The notes below the pieces were generated by a model. The model did not search any database, was not told the DNA's origin, and saw only the letters and a list, made by a program, of their open reading frames with translations. A program made the position numbers and the translations under genes. 35,298 nt of DNA from an uncultured cyanobacterium (GTDB lineage: Bacteria > Cyanobacteriota > Cyanobacteriia > Cyanobacteriales > FACHB-T130): assembly GCA_936920195.1 (NCBI GenBank), contig CAKZHE010000116.1, forward strand, positions 1 to 35,298, given 5' to 3'. Positions 9,740-17,867 of the stretch are shown piece after piece (position 1 is the stretch's first letter; each line of letters starts with the position of its first letter).

Positions 9740-9748
9740 GCGGGTTGA

Positions 9749-9771
9749 TTGATGGGGCAATCCCCCATCAA
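9749..9771 (+). terminator. terminator-like hairpin after rpsJ
   Basis: Perfect 9-base arms TTGATGGGG (9749-9757) and CCCCATCAA (9763-9771) with a 5-base loop, starting 10 bases after the rpsJ stop. No strong T-run follows, so termination may be partial; the GNAT gene starts 16 bases later. Confidence 0.55.
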
Positions 9772-9786
9772 TAAATTATCGGCAAA

Positions 9787-10293
9787 ATGGAAATTAGACC
9801 CGAAACACCACCGGATATTGCCGCTGTTCGCCAAGTCAATATGGCGGCCTTCCAACGAGAAAACGAGGCGAATTTAGTCGATCGATTGCGGGGAGGGACA
9901 GCAACATTTGCTTTGGTGGCTGTCCAATCTCAGCAAATTGTGGGACATATTTGTTTCAGTCCAGTTTCCATCCTAGGAGAGCAGGGTGAAAATTTGTTGC
10001 TGTTGGGTTTAGCACCAATTGCCGTGCTACCTGAGTATCAACGACAAGGAATCGGCACGTTGTTAATTCAACATGGTTTAAAAGCTTGTGTGGAATTTGG
10101 CTGTCAGGCAGTAGTAGTCCTGGGCGATCCCCAGTATTATATGCGCTTTGGCTTTATTCCAGCGATACAGAAAGGGCTGAAATGCCAGTATGACGTGCCG
10201 GAAGAAGCATTTATGATTTTGGAATTGGTCGGTGGAGCCTTGACAGGTGGCAGCGGCACTATACAGTATCGACCAGAATTTATGAATGTCTGA
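9787..10293 (+). CDS. GNAT family N-acetyltransferase
   Basis: A 168-residue single-domain acetyltransferase that would use acetyl-CoA; the substrate is not evident. The fold is recognisable from the start IRPETPPDIAAVRQV, the strand pair before it reaches LGLAPIAVLPEYQRQGIGTLL, and the acetyl-CoA pyrophosphate loop RQGIG (86-90). The later VVVLGDPQYYMRFGF stretch matches the YhbS-like subgroup, many members of which are annotated only as putative acetyltransferases. It lies close behind rpsJ on the same strand but after a hairpin, so it is probably a separate gene. Confidence 0.88.
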   Translation: MEIRPETPPDIAAVRQVNMAAFQRENEANLVDRLRGGTATFALVAVQSQQIVGHICFSPVSILGEQGENLLLLGLAPIAVLPEYQRQGIGTLLIQHGLKACVEFGCQAVVVLGDPQYYMRFGFIPAIQKGLKCQYDVPEEAFMILELVGGALTGGSGTIQYRPEFMNV

Positions 10294-10375
10294 ATTTATT
10301 AGGTTGCTCTTTTACCAAAGTGCCACCTAATCATTTAGAGTAAGTAAAGAAGCGCAATAATTTGACTAAGGGACA

Positions 10376-11017
10376 ATGGCCTCCTCTTCATCAATCGCGG
10401 TTCGCGAACTTCCCCTATTTCCGCTGCCAGAAGTAGTTCTCTTCCCTGGAAGACCCCTACCTCTGCAAATTTTTGAGTTTCGCTACCGAATCATGATGAA
10501 TACGATTCTGGAGAGCGATCGCCGTTTTGGAGTTTTGATGTGGGATCAATCTCAAGGCAAATCGGCGTTGATTGGTTGCTGCGCCGAAGTTATCCACTAT
10601 CAGCGCTTGCCCGATGACCGGATGAAAATTTTGACTTTGGGACAGCAGCGATTTCGCGTCCTAGAGTATGTTCGGGAAAAGCCCTATCGGGTTGGGTTGG
10701 TGGAGTGGATTGAAGACCAACCCACATACAAAGATTTAAGACCTTTGGCGGTGAATGTGGAACAGTTGTTGCGGGATGTTGTCCGCCTTTCTGCCAAGTT
10801 AACCGATAAAGAGATTGAATTGCCCGATGATTTGCCGAGTTTGCCCCGGGAATTATCCTATTGGGTAGCCAGCAATCTCTATGGCGTGCCTTTAGAACAG
10901 CAGCATTTATTGGAAATGCAAGATACGGCAACTCGGTTAGAAAGGGAAGCCGAAATTCTCACTTCTACCCGCAATCATTTAGCAGCACGAACGGTTTTGA
11001 AAGATGCTTTGCAATAG
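10376..11017 (+). CDS. Lon N-terminal domain (LON/substrate-binding) protein
   Basis: 213 residues made of the Lon protease N-terminal substrate-recognition domain without the ATPase or protease parts. The family signature is near the start: ELPLFPLPEVVLFPGRPLPL followed by IFEFRYRIM and FGVLMWD. The C-terminal half is helical (LPDDLPSLPRELSYWVASN...LLEMQDTATRL). Free-standing LON-domain proteins are conserved in cyanobacteria and plants; a role in recognising unfolded proteins or assisting proteolysis is inferred from the domain only. It is followed within about 70 bases by the Uma2 gene on the same strand. Confidence 0.9.
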   Translation: MASSSSIAVRELPLFPLPEVVLFPGRPLPLQIFEFRYRIMMNTILESDRRFGVLMWDQSQGKSALIGCCAEVIHYQRLPDDRMKILTLGQQRFRVLEYVREKPYRVGLVEWIEDQPTYKDLRPLAVNVEQLLRDVVRLSAKLTDKEIELPDDLPSLPRELSYWVASNLYGVPLEQQHLLEMQDTATRLEREAEILTSTRNHLAARTVLKDALQ

Positions 11018-11086
11018 TTAAAAATATTGCGATATTCTGGTGCGATCAAAAACTTTGTCCCGATCTCAGCCATTCTTGCCCAAGCT

Positions 11087-11983
11087 ATGGTTAATCTCGC
11101 TTACAGCAAAAACCGCATTCTTCCCACCGCCGAAGAATTGCCATCATCTGACGAAACGCCAGTGGATAATCAGCTACAAAATGACATCCCCAATCTACTC
11201 CTGGGCTTATTAGCCTTAATTTGGGCAAATCGGGATGACTGGTACTTCGGTGTAGATATGGGGGTGTATTACAACCCTGATGAACCTGCGATAGTTCCCG
11301 ATGGCTTTTTAGCAATGGGGGTAAAGCATAATACTGGGGAAAAAGGTAGGTTGAGCTATTTGCGGTGGGCAGAAAATAATATTATGCCGATTTTGTCTTT
11401 GGAAGTGGTTTCAGAGACATATAACAGTGAATATGAGGAGAAGTTAGAAGATTACCAAAAATTAGGAATTCTCTATTATGCGATTTACAATCCCTTGACT
11501 GGCAGAAAAGGGCGATTTAAAAATAGACAAAGATTGGAAGTGTATCGGTTGATAGAGGGAAAATATGAACTTTTGCCAAGTGAAAATAATCGAGTTTGGC
11601 TGCCGGAAATTGAGTTAGCGCTGGGATATGAACAGGGAGAACATATTGCTTGGAAGCGAGAATGGCTCTATTGGTATGATGCGTCAGGAAATCGGTATTT
11701 AACGGCTTATGAAAGAGCAATTAACGCCGAAGCGATCGCCAATCAAGAACGGTTAGCCAAACAAGAGGCGGAAGCGATCGCTCATCAAGAACGTCTTGCC
11801 AAACAAGAGGCAGAAGCGATCGCTCATCAAGAACGTCTTGCCAAACAAGAGGCAGAAGCGATCGCTCATCAAGAACGTCTAATCGCCAATCAAGAACGTC
11901 TTGCCAAACAAGAGGCCGAAAAAAAAGCCCAACAGCTGGCTGAAAGGCTCAGAGCGCTGGGAATTAACCCCAATGAAATGTAG
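11087..11983 (+). CDS. Uma2 family putative endonuclease with C-terminal coiled-coil repeat
   Basis: About 298 residues from ATG at 11087 (MVNLAYSKNRILPTAEELPS), the usual family start; an upstream in-frame TTG at 11027 adds unrelated residues. The Uma2 core has a PD-(D/E)XK-like fold, with EPAIVPDGFLAMGV and ILSLEVVSETY carrying the probable acidic and glutamate residues, and YQKLGILYYAIYNP after them. Uma2 proteins are abundant in cyanobacteria and their function is unproven. From about residue 215 the protein becomes a charged coiled coil of EAIAHQERLAKQEA repeats encoded by a 42-base tandem repeat. The end (LRALGINPNEM) is typical of Uma2 proteins with such tails. Confidence 0.88.
   Translation: MVNLAYSKNRILPTAEELPSSDETPVDNQLQNDIPNLLLGLLALIWANRDDWYFGVDMGVYYNPDEPAIVPDGFLAMGVKHNTGEKGRLSYLRWAENNIMPILSLEVVSETYNSEYEEKLEDYQKLGILYYAIYNPLTGRKGRFKNRQRLEVYRLIEGKYELLPSENNRVWLPEIELALGYEQGEHIAWKREWLYWYDASGNRYLTAYERAINAEAIANQERLAKQEAEAIAHQERLAKQEAEAIAHQERLAKQEAEAIAHQERLIANQERLAKQEAEKKAQQLAERLRALGINPNEM
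11729..11917 (+). repeat. 42-base in-frame tandem repeat with HIP1 in every unit
   Basis: Three full 42-base units start at 11729, 11771 and 11813, followed by a fourth that is broken into two partial units up to 11917. Each full unit and the fourth begin with GAAGCGATCGC, so HIP1 octamers recur exactly every 42 bases (11732, 11774, 11816, 11858). Units 2 and 3 are nearly identical, pointing to recent expansion. Confidence 0.9.
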
Positions 11984-11985
11984 GA

Positions 11986-12828
11986 TTAAATCGGTAAGAG
12001 GTTGTAACTGCCAAAGATTTTGAGGATTTCTGTATGAGTTTTCAGTTCATCTAAAGCTGATTGGACAAAAGCTTCTGTAGCATTCGCTTCTAAATCGATG
12101 AAAAATACATAGTCTCCAAGCGATCGCTTAGTTGGACGAGATTCAATTCGACTGAGATTAATTCCCCGATGAGCAAATATTTGCAGCGTTTTTACTAGCG
12201 CTCCCGGCACATTTGCCGGAACACTGAAAGCCAGAGAAGTGCAATTGCCACCGGGAGAAGGTTGCAAACTTAATACCCAAAACCGGGTGTAGTTGTCGGG
12301 ATAGTCATTAATTGGGCAAGCAATCACAGGTAGATTGTAGAGTTGGGCGGCTCGCTCCGAAGAGATGGCGGCGGCTTGGGGTTCTTCGGTCAGATGTTGC
12401 AATGCCTCGGTGGTAGAATTAGCTGGAATGACTTGAGCCGCAGGTAAAAATTGTTCTAACCAGTATTGGCACTGAGCTAAGGCTTGGGGATGGGAATAAA
12501 CTTGGCGAATGGCAGCCAAATTGTCAGCTCGCGATATTAAGGCATGGAAAATTGGTAAAATTAGAGCCTGCTGCACTTTCAAAACTTCTAATTTCCAAAT
12601 CGCGTCCATCGTCATCGTGACGCTGCCTTCAATAGAATTTTCGGCTGGGACTACCACCAAATCGGCTTTCCCTTCCGCAGTAGCATACAACGTCTTAGGG
12701 ATACTGGGGTAGGGATGCAATTCTAGCTCTTGTCCGGTTTCCTTGGCAAACCAGTCCCTATAGGCTAGCGCGGCAGATTCGGCATGAGTACCGGGGGGGC
12801 CTAAATGTGCAATGGATTTAAACATCAA
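11986..12828 (-). CDS. pheA: prephenate dehydratase with ACT domain
   Basis: Converts prephenate to phenylpyruvate in phenylalanine synthesis and is usually feedback-inhibited by phenylalanine. 280 residues. The catalytic domain runs to about 190: HLGPPGTHAE (8-17), the VVPAENSIEGSV region (about 59-70) and the catalytic TRF at 181-183. A regulatory ACT domain fills about 198-278, with the phenylalanine-binding GALVKTL (209-215) and ESRP (229-232) motifs intact, so feedback control is expected. There is no chorismate mutase domain, as is usual in cyanobacteria. Two ATG codons lie at the start; either is possible. It ends two bases past the Uma2 stop, on the opposite strand. Confidence 0.95.
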   Translation of the reverse strand: MMFKSIAHLGPPGTHAESAALAYRDWFAKETGQELELHPYPSIPKTLYATAEGKADLVVVPAENSIEGSVTMTMDAIWKLEVLKVQQALILPIFHALISRADNLAAIRQVYSHPQALAQCQYWLEQFLPAAQVIPANSTTEALQHLTEEPQAAAISSERAAQLYNLPVIACPINDYPDNYTRFWVLSLQPSPGGNCTSLAFSVPANVPGALVKTLQIFAHRGINLSRIESRPTKRSLGDYVFFIDLEANATEAFVQSALDELKTHTEILKIFGSYNLLPI

Positions 12829-12975
12829 GTCTGAGTCCTCAGATCCTCAATATTTCATCATCGCAGAAAATAAGAGTGAAAATTCCAGATTTTTTTTCTG
12901 AGAATTTACTAGATTTTTTTGAATAAATGTAAACTAAAATTAAGATCGTTAATTTCATCTACGCTGTGACTCCTG

Positions 12976-13572
12976 ATGCACGTTCGCTTTGTTGCTAGCC
13001 AATCTGTGCAAATGACTGTTCTGGAACAGCCCGTTCCAATTCAGCACTATTTACGCCAACCCCAGCGCCTAGTCCGCGCTTTGGTAGATCCTAGTCGCAT
13101 TCAGCCCTTGAATGGCGAGGTATTTCGCTTGCAAATGAGACCGCTATCATTTTTAATGTTGAGCATTCAACCAACGGTAGATTTAAAAGTTTGGGCAGCA
13201 CCGAGCGGCACTGTCTATTTGAAATCAGTTGGTTGCGAGATTAGAGGAGTTGAATATATTAACCAACGCTTTGCCCTAAATTTGGCGGGTAAGTTGGCAA
13301 CTTGCCATGATGACAGCGGTACTTATTTACAAGGGCGAGCGGATTTGGCAGTAGAGGTGGAATTACCGCCGCCTTTGTGGTTAACTCCCAAGCCTTTGTT
13401 AGAAGCGACTGGCAATGGCTTGTTAAAAAGTGTTTTGCTGACTATTAAGCAAAGATTGATGCACCAGTTATTATTAGATTACCAGGATTGGGCAAATGAG
13501 GGCGCGATCGCTAGTGCGGCTTTTCAATCCTCAGTTAGACCAGCTTTTAGCAGTCCAGAATCTTCCTTCTAA
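12976..13572 (+). CDS. DUF1997 family protein
   Basis: 198 residues, a conserved cyanobacterial and plastid-lineage family of unknown function. Recognised from the pattern HYLRQPQRLVRALVDPSR, FRLQMRPLSFLMLSIQPTVDLKVW, and ADLAVEVELPPPLWLTPKPLLEATGNGLL (given in parts: ADLAVEVELPPPLWL and LEATGNGLLKSVL). It has no signal peptide or TM helix. The beta-rich middle suggests a ligand-binding or START/polyketide-cyclase-like fold, which is my inference. It is divergent from pheA, with an AT-rich 147-base gap between them, and convergent with cobH, whose stop is 4 bases away. Confidence 0.8.
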   Translation: MHVRFVASQSVQMTVLEQPVPIQHYLRQPQRLVRALVDPSRIQPLNGEVFRLQMRPLSFLMLSIQPTVDLKVWAAPSGTVYLKSVGCEIRGVEYINQRFALNLAGKLATCHDDSGTYLQGRADLAVEVELPPPLWLTPKPLLEATGNGLLKSVLLTIKQRLMHQLLLDYQDWANEGAIASAAFQSSVRPAFSSPESSF

Positions 13573-13575
13573 CCA

Positions 13576-14220
13576 TCACTGCTCCCACGCCAGAACAATT
13601 AAAGCGTTAATAATTGCAGCGGCTACGGGAGAACCACCTTTTCTGCCTTCAATCCGAATTTGCGGCACGGAGGTTTGGGATAACGCTATTTTTGATTCCA
13701 CAACCGAAATAAATCCCACTGGCGCACCAATCACTAAAGCTGGTTGGATGGCAGAAACCGATAATTGCTGACATAAAGCTAGCAAGGCAGTAGGAGCATT
13801 GCCGATGACATAGATGGCTTGGGGAAATTCCTGCCAGCAATTTAATAAACCTGTTTCGGTGCGAGTTTTTCCCGGCAGAGCAACCGAGGCTCTGTCTACT
13901 GCCGCCATGAGGGGATTGTGGAAGGTTTGGGCCACTAAATTAGCAATTCCTTGCTTCACCATCCCCACATCGGTGACAATGGGAACTTGTTTTTGGAGGG
14001 CAGCGATCGCACTGGCAATTGCCCCTGGACTAAACTTAATTAATTGGGCAAATTCAAAATCAGCCGTACTGTGAATTATCCGGCGCACAATGGCATATTC
14101 TTCGGCAGTAAAGTGGTGATTTCCTATTTCTTGGTCAATGACAGCAAAACTCTGCTCCATAATCGGATGCAGAGCAATTTTAGCTGGGAAACTTTGACTT
14201 TCTGATGGTTGGTACGCCAT
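13576..14220 (-). CDS. cobH: precorrin-8X methylmutase
   Basis: Cobalamin-pathway enzyme that moves a methyl group from C-11 to C-12 of precorrin-8x to give hydrogenobyrinate (or the cobalt form in anaerobic-type pathways). 214 residues. The family pattern is clear: ALHPIMEQSF at 16-25, RRIIHSTADFEF with the catalytic histidine at 50, VTDVGMVKQGI, and the end GAPVGFISVVESK, GRKGGSPVAAAIINAL. The family often shows HPIE; here it is HPIM, followed by E. The DUF1868 gene lies 11 bases upstream on the same strand, so they may be cotranscribed. The next cobalamin gene, cobI, is about 7 kb away. Confidence 0.93.
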   Translation of the reverse strand: MAYQPSESQSFPAKIALHPIMEQSFAVIDQEIGNHHFTAEEYAIVRRIIHSTADFEFAQLIKFSPGAIASAIAALQKQVPIVTDVGMVKQGIANLVAQTFHNPLMAAVDRASVALPGKTRTETGLLNCWQEFPQAIYVIGNAPTALLALCQQLSVSAIQPALVIGAPVGFISVVESKIALSQTSVPQIRIEGRKGGSPVAAAIINALIVLAWEQ

Positions 14221-14231
14221 TGATACCTATT

Positions 14232-15020
14232 TTAAAACTCTAGCTGAGGCCAATCAGGTTGACGATAATAGCGAGTCATATCGTCAAACTTCCGCAATTC
14301 GGCTTTTTTAATTAGCAGTTCCGGGGGAGGAAATTCTAAATCCTGCTGATTAATATTAGTGAGCAGCGAACAAAAGCGATCGCGGTCTAATTCCGGCGGA
14401 ATATCGCCAAAATAGCCTAGAGTAATGTGGGCATTAAAACCGTACTGTTGTTCAATTCCCAAACCAATCAATCGTTGATTTTGATAGAGAGATCGCCGCA
14501 ATTGAACTACTCGCTCGTAACTTTCCTCATCCTTGGGGAGCAAACTAATCCCCAAGGCTCTGGGCATAATAATCAATCCTAACAACTGCCAGCGAATTTC
14601 ATAGCTGCTGGCGATCGCCGCTTGGGATTGCTGAAAAATTTCCCCAATAGTATCCCGCAATTCTGCTTCAAAATTGGGCTTCTCTTGACTAGCGTGCCGA
14701 TAGGCGCTATCCCAAATTAAATCTGCTAAGGTTAAATGAAAACTGGCAGTTGGGACTGGAATTAATAATCCCGGCTCTAACTGCTGTAAAAGTTGGGTTT
14801 GAATGGCGGTTAATTTTTCATAGAAAGATTGATTTTCGGGATCTTCCTCCCCAGGAGGAGTAATGACTGTATAACCAGGAAACAACACTGGCTGTCTTTT
14901 CCCCCCAGCATCAGGCTGGAATTTGGGAGAATCCTGGATGTGGGACACTTGGGAATGGTAAGTTGCTGGAATCGTCAGCCGTGCCATCCGGTTTAAATAA
15001 GCAAGATAGTTTTCGTCCAA
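14232..15020 (-). CDS. DUF1868 family protein (2H phosphoesterase-like)
   Basis: About 262 residues from a TTG at 15020. Recognised as DUF1868 from LDENYLAYLNRMARLTIPATY, VSHIQDSPKF, FPGYTVITPPGEEDPENQSF (in parts: FPGYTVITPPGEED) and two short H-x-T/S elements: SFHLTLADL and NAHITLGYFG. Those HxT motifs match the 2H phosphoesterase (2'-5' RNA ligase-like) superfamily, so cyclic phosphodiesterase activity is plausible but unproven. The frame is open upstream to an ATG at 15092, which would overlap holA on the other strand by 40 bases; family alignments from memory begin near LDENY, so I chose the TTG, with a GAGG about nine bases before it. ATG at 14987 is the other option. Confidence 0.75.
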   Translation of the reverse strand: MDENYLAYLNRMARLTIPATYHSQVSHIQDSPKFQPDAGGKRQPVLFPGYTVITPPGEEDPENQSFYEKLTAIQTQLLQQLEPGLLIPVPTASFHLTLADLIWDSAYRHASQEKPNFEAELRDTIGEIFQQSQAAIASSYEIRWQLLGLIIMPRALGISLLPKDEESYERVVQLRRSLYQNQRLIGLGIEQQYGFNAHITLGYFGDIPPELDRDRFCSLLTNINQQDLEFPPPELLIKKAELRKFDDMTRYYRQPDWPQLEF

Positions 15021-15052
15021 TCTCAATCGCCTCGCGCTAATGGTGTGCTGTA

Positions 15053-16048
15053 ATGCCAATTTACCTCTATTGGGGAGAGGATGACTTCTCAATGTCGCAA
15101 GCAGTTCGCGCCCTGCGCGATCGCACTCTTGACCCCAACTGGCAAAGTTTTAACTATGATAAAATTTCCCCCGATCGTCCAGATGCGGTCATTCAAGGAT
15201 TAAATCAGGCCATGACACCCCCCTTTGGGTTTGGAGGGCGGTTGGTATGGCTAGCGGACACTACTGTTTGCCAGCAATGTTCGGAGGAGTTACTCTCGGA
15301 ATTAGACCGCACTTTCCCAGCCATTCCCGATTCTTCGGTTCTCTTGTTCACAAGTTCGACTAAACCAGATGGTCGTCTTAAGTCTACCAAGCTGTTGCAG
15401 AAATATGCCGATATTCGAGAATTCTCTCCCATTCCGCCCTGGAAGGCAGAACAGCTAGTCCAGCAGGTGCAACAGGTGGCGCAGGAGGTGGGAGTCAAGC
15501 TGACTCACTCAGCGGCGGAATTGCTGGCAGAAGCCGTGGGCAATGATACCCGGCAGTTATGGAATGAACTAGAAAAGTTGCGCCTTTATGTCAGTACCTC
15601 CTCTAGTCCGACAGGGGTGGTGGAAAAAGCTGCTGTGTTGGCACTGGTGACAGCTAGCACTCAAAATAGCTTGCAGCTTGCAGCGGCAATTCGTCAAGGA
15701 GACACTGCCCAAGCTTTAACTTTGGTGGCGGAATTGTTGGCGCGCAACGAACCAGCGTTGAAAATTGTGGCTACCCTGATCGGACAATTTCGGACTTGGT
15801 TGTGGATAAAATTGATGGTAGAAAGTGGAGAAAGGGATGAAAAGGCGATCGCTACTGCCGCCGAAATTGCCAATCCCAAGCGAATTTACTTTCTCCGTCA
15901 AGATGTTGCTCGCTTGAAACTGCCCCAACTGGCGGCGGCTCTGCCACTATTGCTGGAGTTGGAATTTAGTCTCAAACGAGGCGCTGAACCAATTTCTACC
16001 TTGCAAACCAAAGTAATTGAGTTGAGCCAGCTTTGTCGTCCAATTTAG
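15053..16048 (+). CDS. holA: DNA polymerase III subunit delta
   Basis: Clamp-loader subunit that opens the beta clamp during replication. 331 residues, standard length. It begins MPIYLYWGEDDF, matching the family start where delta subunits have xxYLLxGxD, then shows FGFGGRLVWLADT, LLFTSSTKPDGRLKSTKLL (AAA+-like N-terminal domain), EAVGNDTRQLWNELEKL (hallmark of the family) and a C-terminal helical collar ending ELEFSLKRGAEP...LETKVIELSQLC-like (here LQTKVIELSQLC). It is divergent from the DUF1868 gene with little or no spacing and convergent with the universal stress gene, overlapping it by 4 bases at the stops. Confidence 0.93.
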   Translation: MPIYLYWGEDDFSMSQAVRALRDRTLDPNWQSFNYDKISPDRPDAVIQGLNQAMTPPFGFGGRLVWLADTTVCQQCSEELLSELDRTFPAIPDSSVLLFTSSTKPDGRLKSTKLLQKYADIREFSPIPPWKAEQLVQQVQQVAQEVGVKLTHSAAELLAEAVGNDTRQLWNELEKLRLYVSTSSSPTGVVEKAAVLALVTASTQNSLQLAAAIRQGDTAQALTLVAELLARNEPALKIVATLIGQFRTWLWIKLMVESGERDEKAIATAAEIANPKRIYFLRQDVARLKLPQLAAALPLLLELEFSLKRGAEPISTLQTKVIELSQLCRPI

Positions 16049-16575
16049 GAAGCAATTTCCACTGGCACTTCTGGCTCGATTTGAGCTACCACGGCTCCAG
16101 GACGATTGATAATCAGCACCGAACAAGGGGCGCGGTGCATGACATAATTGCTAACACTACCCAACAGCAATTCGCTTAACCCAGAACGTCCCCGCCGTCC
16201 CACTACAATCAAATTAGCGCCCCAATTGCTGGCTAATTTACAAACTATTGCCCCAATGCTGCCAGGGGTTTGAGTAAATTCCGTGGGGATGCCTTGGGCA
16301 TTAGCTTGATTGGCGAGCGATCGCAAGTATTCTAGAGATTGTTTTTCAAACTCATCCCACTGATGCCGATAGCGAATCACAGCCGCTTCATGCAAGCCGG
16401 AATAATAATCGGAACTAGCAAAACCATCAATTTCTGGACAGTTCTCTTCTTCTAGGGACAAGACATGGAGCAGCATCAAACTGGCTTGCTTGGCCTTAGC
16501 TAAATCTAAAGCTGATTCAAAAACATATTTACTGTCTTCGGAGACATCAACAGCTACTAAAATTTTATCAAACAT
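16045..16575 (-). CDS. universal stress protein (UspA family)
   Basis: 176 residues, a single Usp domain. It starts MFDKILVAVDVSEDSKYVFE, the usual Usp beginning, and carries the ATP-binding motif G-x2-G-x9-G-S at VVGRRGRSGLSELLLGSVSN (126-140 region), so an ATP-binding type is expected. An insertion at about 43-65 and a short C-terminal tail (VVAQIEPEVPVEIAS) are the only departures. Role: cytoplasmic stress-response protein, precise function unknown. Its stop overlaps that of holA; upstream is a repeat-bearing gap. Confidence 0.92.
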   Translation of the reverse strand: MFDKILVAVDVSEDSKYVFESALDLAKAKQASLMLLHVLSLEEENCPEIDGFASSDYYSGLHEAAVIRYRHQWDEFEKQSLEYLRSLANQANAQGIPTEFTQTPGSIGAIVCKLASNWGANLIVVGRRGRSGLSELLLGSVSNYVMHRAPCSVLIINRPGAVVAQIEPEVPVEIAS

Positions 16576-16749
16576 AACCCATTCCTCGGCGACAAAATGA
16601 AGAGTAAAAACTTGATTATTGTTTTTTTAACGATTGGTTAACGATCTGCGGCTGATGGAATTTTCTAAAACTCCAGCAGATTAGTCAATAAATACAGTCC
16701 TATAGCTGACTATATCTATATTACTCCTTATAAAGACCGAAAGTGAATA

Positions 16750-16872
16750 TTTTGTGAAACTCAAACAAGACTTACCCAGACCATCTACATATAGTGTTTT
16801 GTAGGGGCAATCCCCCCGTGGTTGCCCCTATTCCTAGGATAGTTGCGTAAGTCCTGTTTGAGTTTCACAAAA
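16750..16872. repeat. MITE-like element with 26-base inverted ends and an internal palindrome
   Basis: Outer arms 16750-16775 and 16847-16872 are inverted repeats over 26 bases with one mismatch (core GTGAAACTCAAACA). An internal palindrome TAGGGGCAA...TTGCCCCTA (about 16802-16830) surrounds a CCCCCCGTGG loop. It lies in the 383-base gap between the universal stress gene and the DUF2887 gene, which has no other gene. The internal palindrome recurs in the opposite orientation near 25168-25195. Confidence 0.75.
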
Positions 16873-16958
16873 GGGGAGCAGTAGAGCCAGCTAGGATTTA
16901 GGCAGCTAGGCAATTTGGTCTAGCCGCTGGTTGCCTAAGTCCTCTCAGCAAACCCTAA

Positions 16959-17819
16959 CTACATCTCCGCAACTTTTATAACAGTTTCTACATCCAAATC
17001 TAATAAATTTGCCACTTCCTGAATCCCGAAACCTTTGGCTAGTAATTTGGCGATTGTTTCTAGTCTGTTTTCTAATTTGCCCTCTAATTTGCCCTCTAAT
17101 TTGCCTTCTAATTTGCCTTCTAATTTGCCTTCTAATTTGCCTTCTAATTTGCCTTCTTCCTTGGCTTCTCGGTAAACTCTGGTATGTTTAATCAGGTCTA
17201 GATTCAACATCGCTTTTATCTCCTCTGCACTTAAATTTGGAAATTTGTAGAGAACTATTGTTTGGATAAACTGTAAAACCTGGTCTTGTAGAATCGGATC
17301 AGTTAACTCTGCTTGGGCTTTGGCAACCAATTGCTGGGCAATTTCTTTGGCTTGCGATCGCCTTTCGACAATTAATTTCACTATACCTACACCCAAGGAA
17401 GATTCTAATCCGATTTTTTTTAGCTCGTCAAGGTAAATTAGACGTAGATGGGGTTCTACCAAGGAGCGGTAGCGGGGGTGGATAGTGTTCTGATGGCGGC
17501 GACGGCGGCGTTTGTAAATAACGATGGCGTACCAGTCGGGATGGGGCGGTTGATATTGGCTAAAGTACAGGAAAATGCTAGTAAATAGCCGTTCATAAAA
17601 TCTGGGATCGTTGTAGAATTGAATTTCTACGAAGTAAAGTGGTTGGTTTGTAAATTCGGCTAGGGGGCAAAATACTCCATCCAGTCTAAAAGCTAACTGT
17701 TTGATTTCTGGGGCTTGGAATTGGTAGGTGAGAGGATCGATCTCTGGTTTACCAATTAATTCAAAGAAAATGTTGGGAAACTCTTTAAATATTTCGTAAA
17801 AAATCGTGTCGGTTTTCAT
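16959..17819 (-). CDS. DUF2887 (Rpn/PD-(D/E)XK nuclease-like) protein
   Basis: 286 residues. The start TDTIFYEIFKEFPNIFFEL, then QLAFRLDGVFCPLAE, YFVEIQFYNDPRFYERLF and WYAIVIYK, matches DUF2887, a cyanobacteria-rich family related to Rpn/PDDEXK_2 transposase-like nucleases. The D (RLDG), the E of VEIQ and the Q/K pattern suggest the nuclease core. Function is unproven; a link to mobile DNA or recombination is from the superfamily. The C-terminal part has seven KLEG units, encoded by a 12-base tandem repeat, then a predicted helix-turn region LLAKGFGIQEVANLLDLDVETV typical of this family (quoted core FGIQEVANLLDL). Free-standing. Confidence 0.87.
   Translation of the reverse strand: MKTDTIFYEIFKEFPNIFFELIGKPEIDPLTYQFQAPEIKQLAFRLDGVFCPLAEFTNQPLYFVEIQFYNDPRFYERLFTSIFLYFSQYQPPHPDWYAIVIYKRRRRRHQNTIHPRYRSLVEPHLRLIYLDELKKIGLESSLGVGIVKLIVERRSQAKEIAQQLVAKAQAELTDPILQDQVLQFIQTIVLYKFPNLSAEEIKAMLNLDLIKHTRVYREAKEEGKLEGKLEGKLEGKLEGKLEGKLEGKLENRLETIAKLLAKGFGIQEVANLLDLDVETVIKVAEM
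17071..17154 (-). repeat. 12-base tandem repeat encoding KLEG
   Basis: Seven in-frame copies of a 12-base unit (plus strand TCTAATTTGCC with C or T last) in the 3' part of the DUF2887 gene. The last five copies are identical, indicating recent slippage. The unit length keeps the frame, so copy number can vary without breaking the gene. Confidence 0.9.
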
Positions 17820-17867
17820 CGATCTTAGCTTATTTGCGGCTAAAGAAAAACTGTATGTACATCTGAG

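Noticed and set aside
14987-15092. Long N-terminal extension of the DUF1868 protein overlapping holA
   Set aside because: The extra residues are unlike the family and overlap the holA start; a TTG at 15020 fits better, though not proven.
17009-17191. Leu/Ile/Cys-rich open frame on the plus strand that looks like a membrane peptide
   Set aside because: Antisense of the KLEG tandem repeat in the DUF2887 gene; hydrophobicity is an artefact of the repeat.
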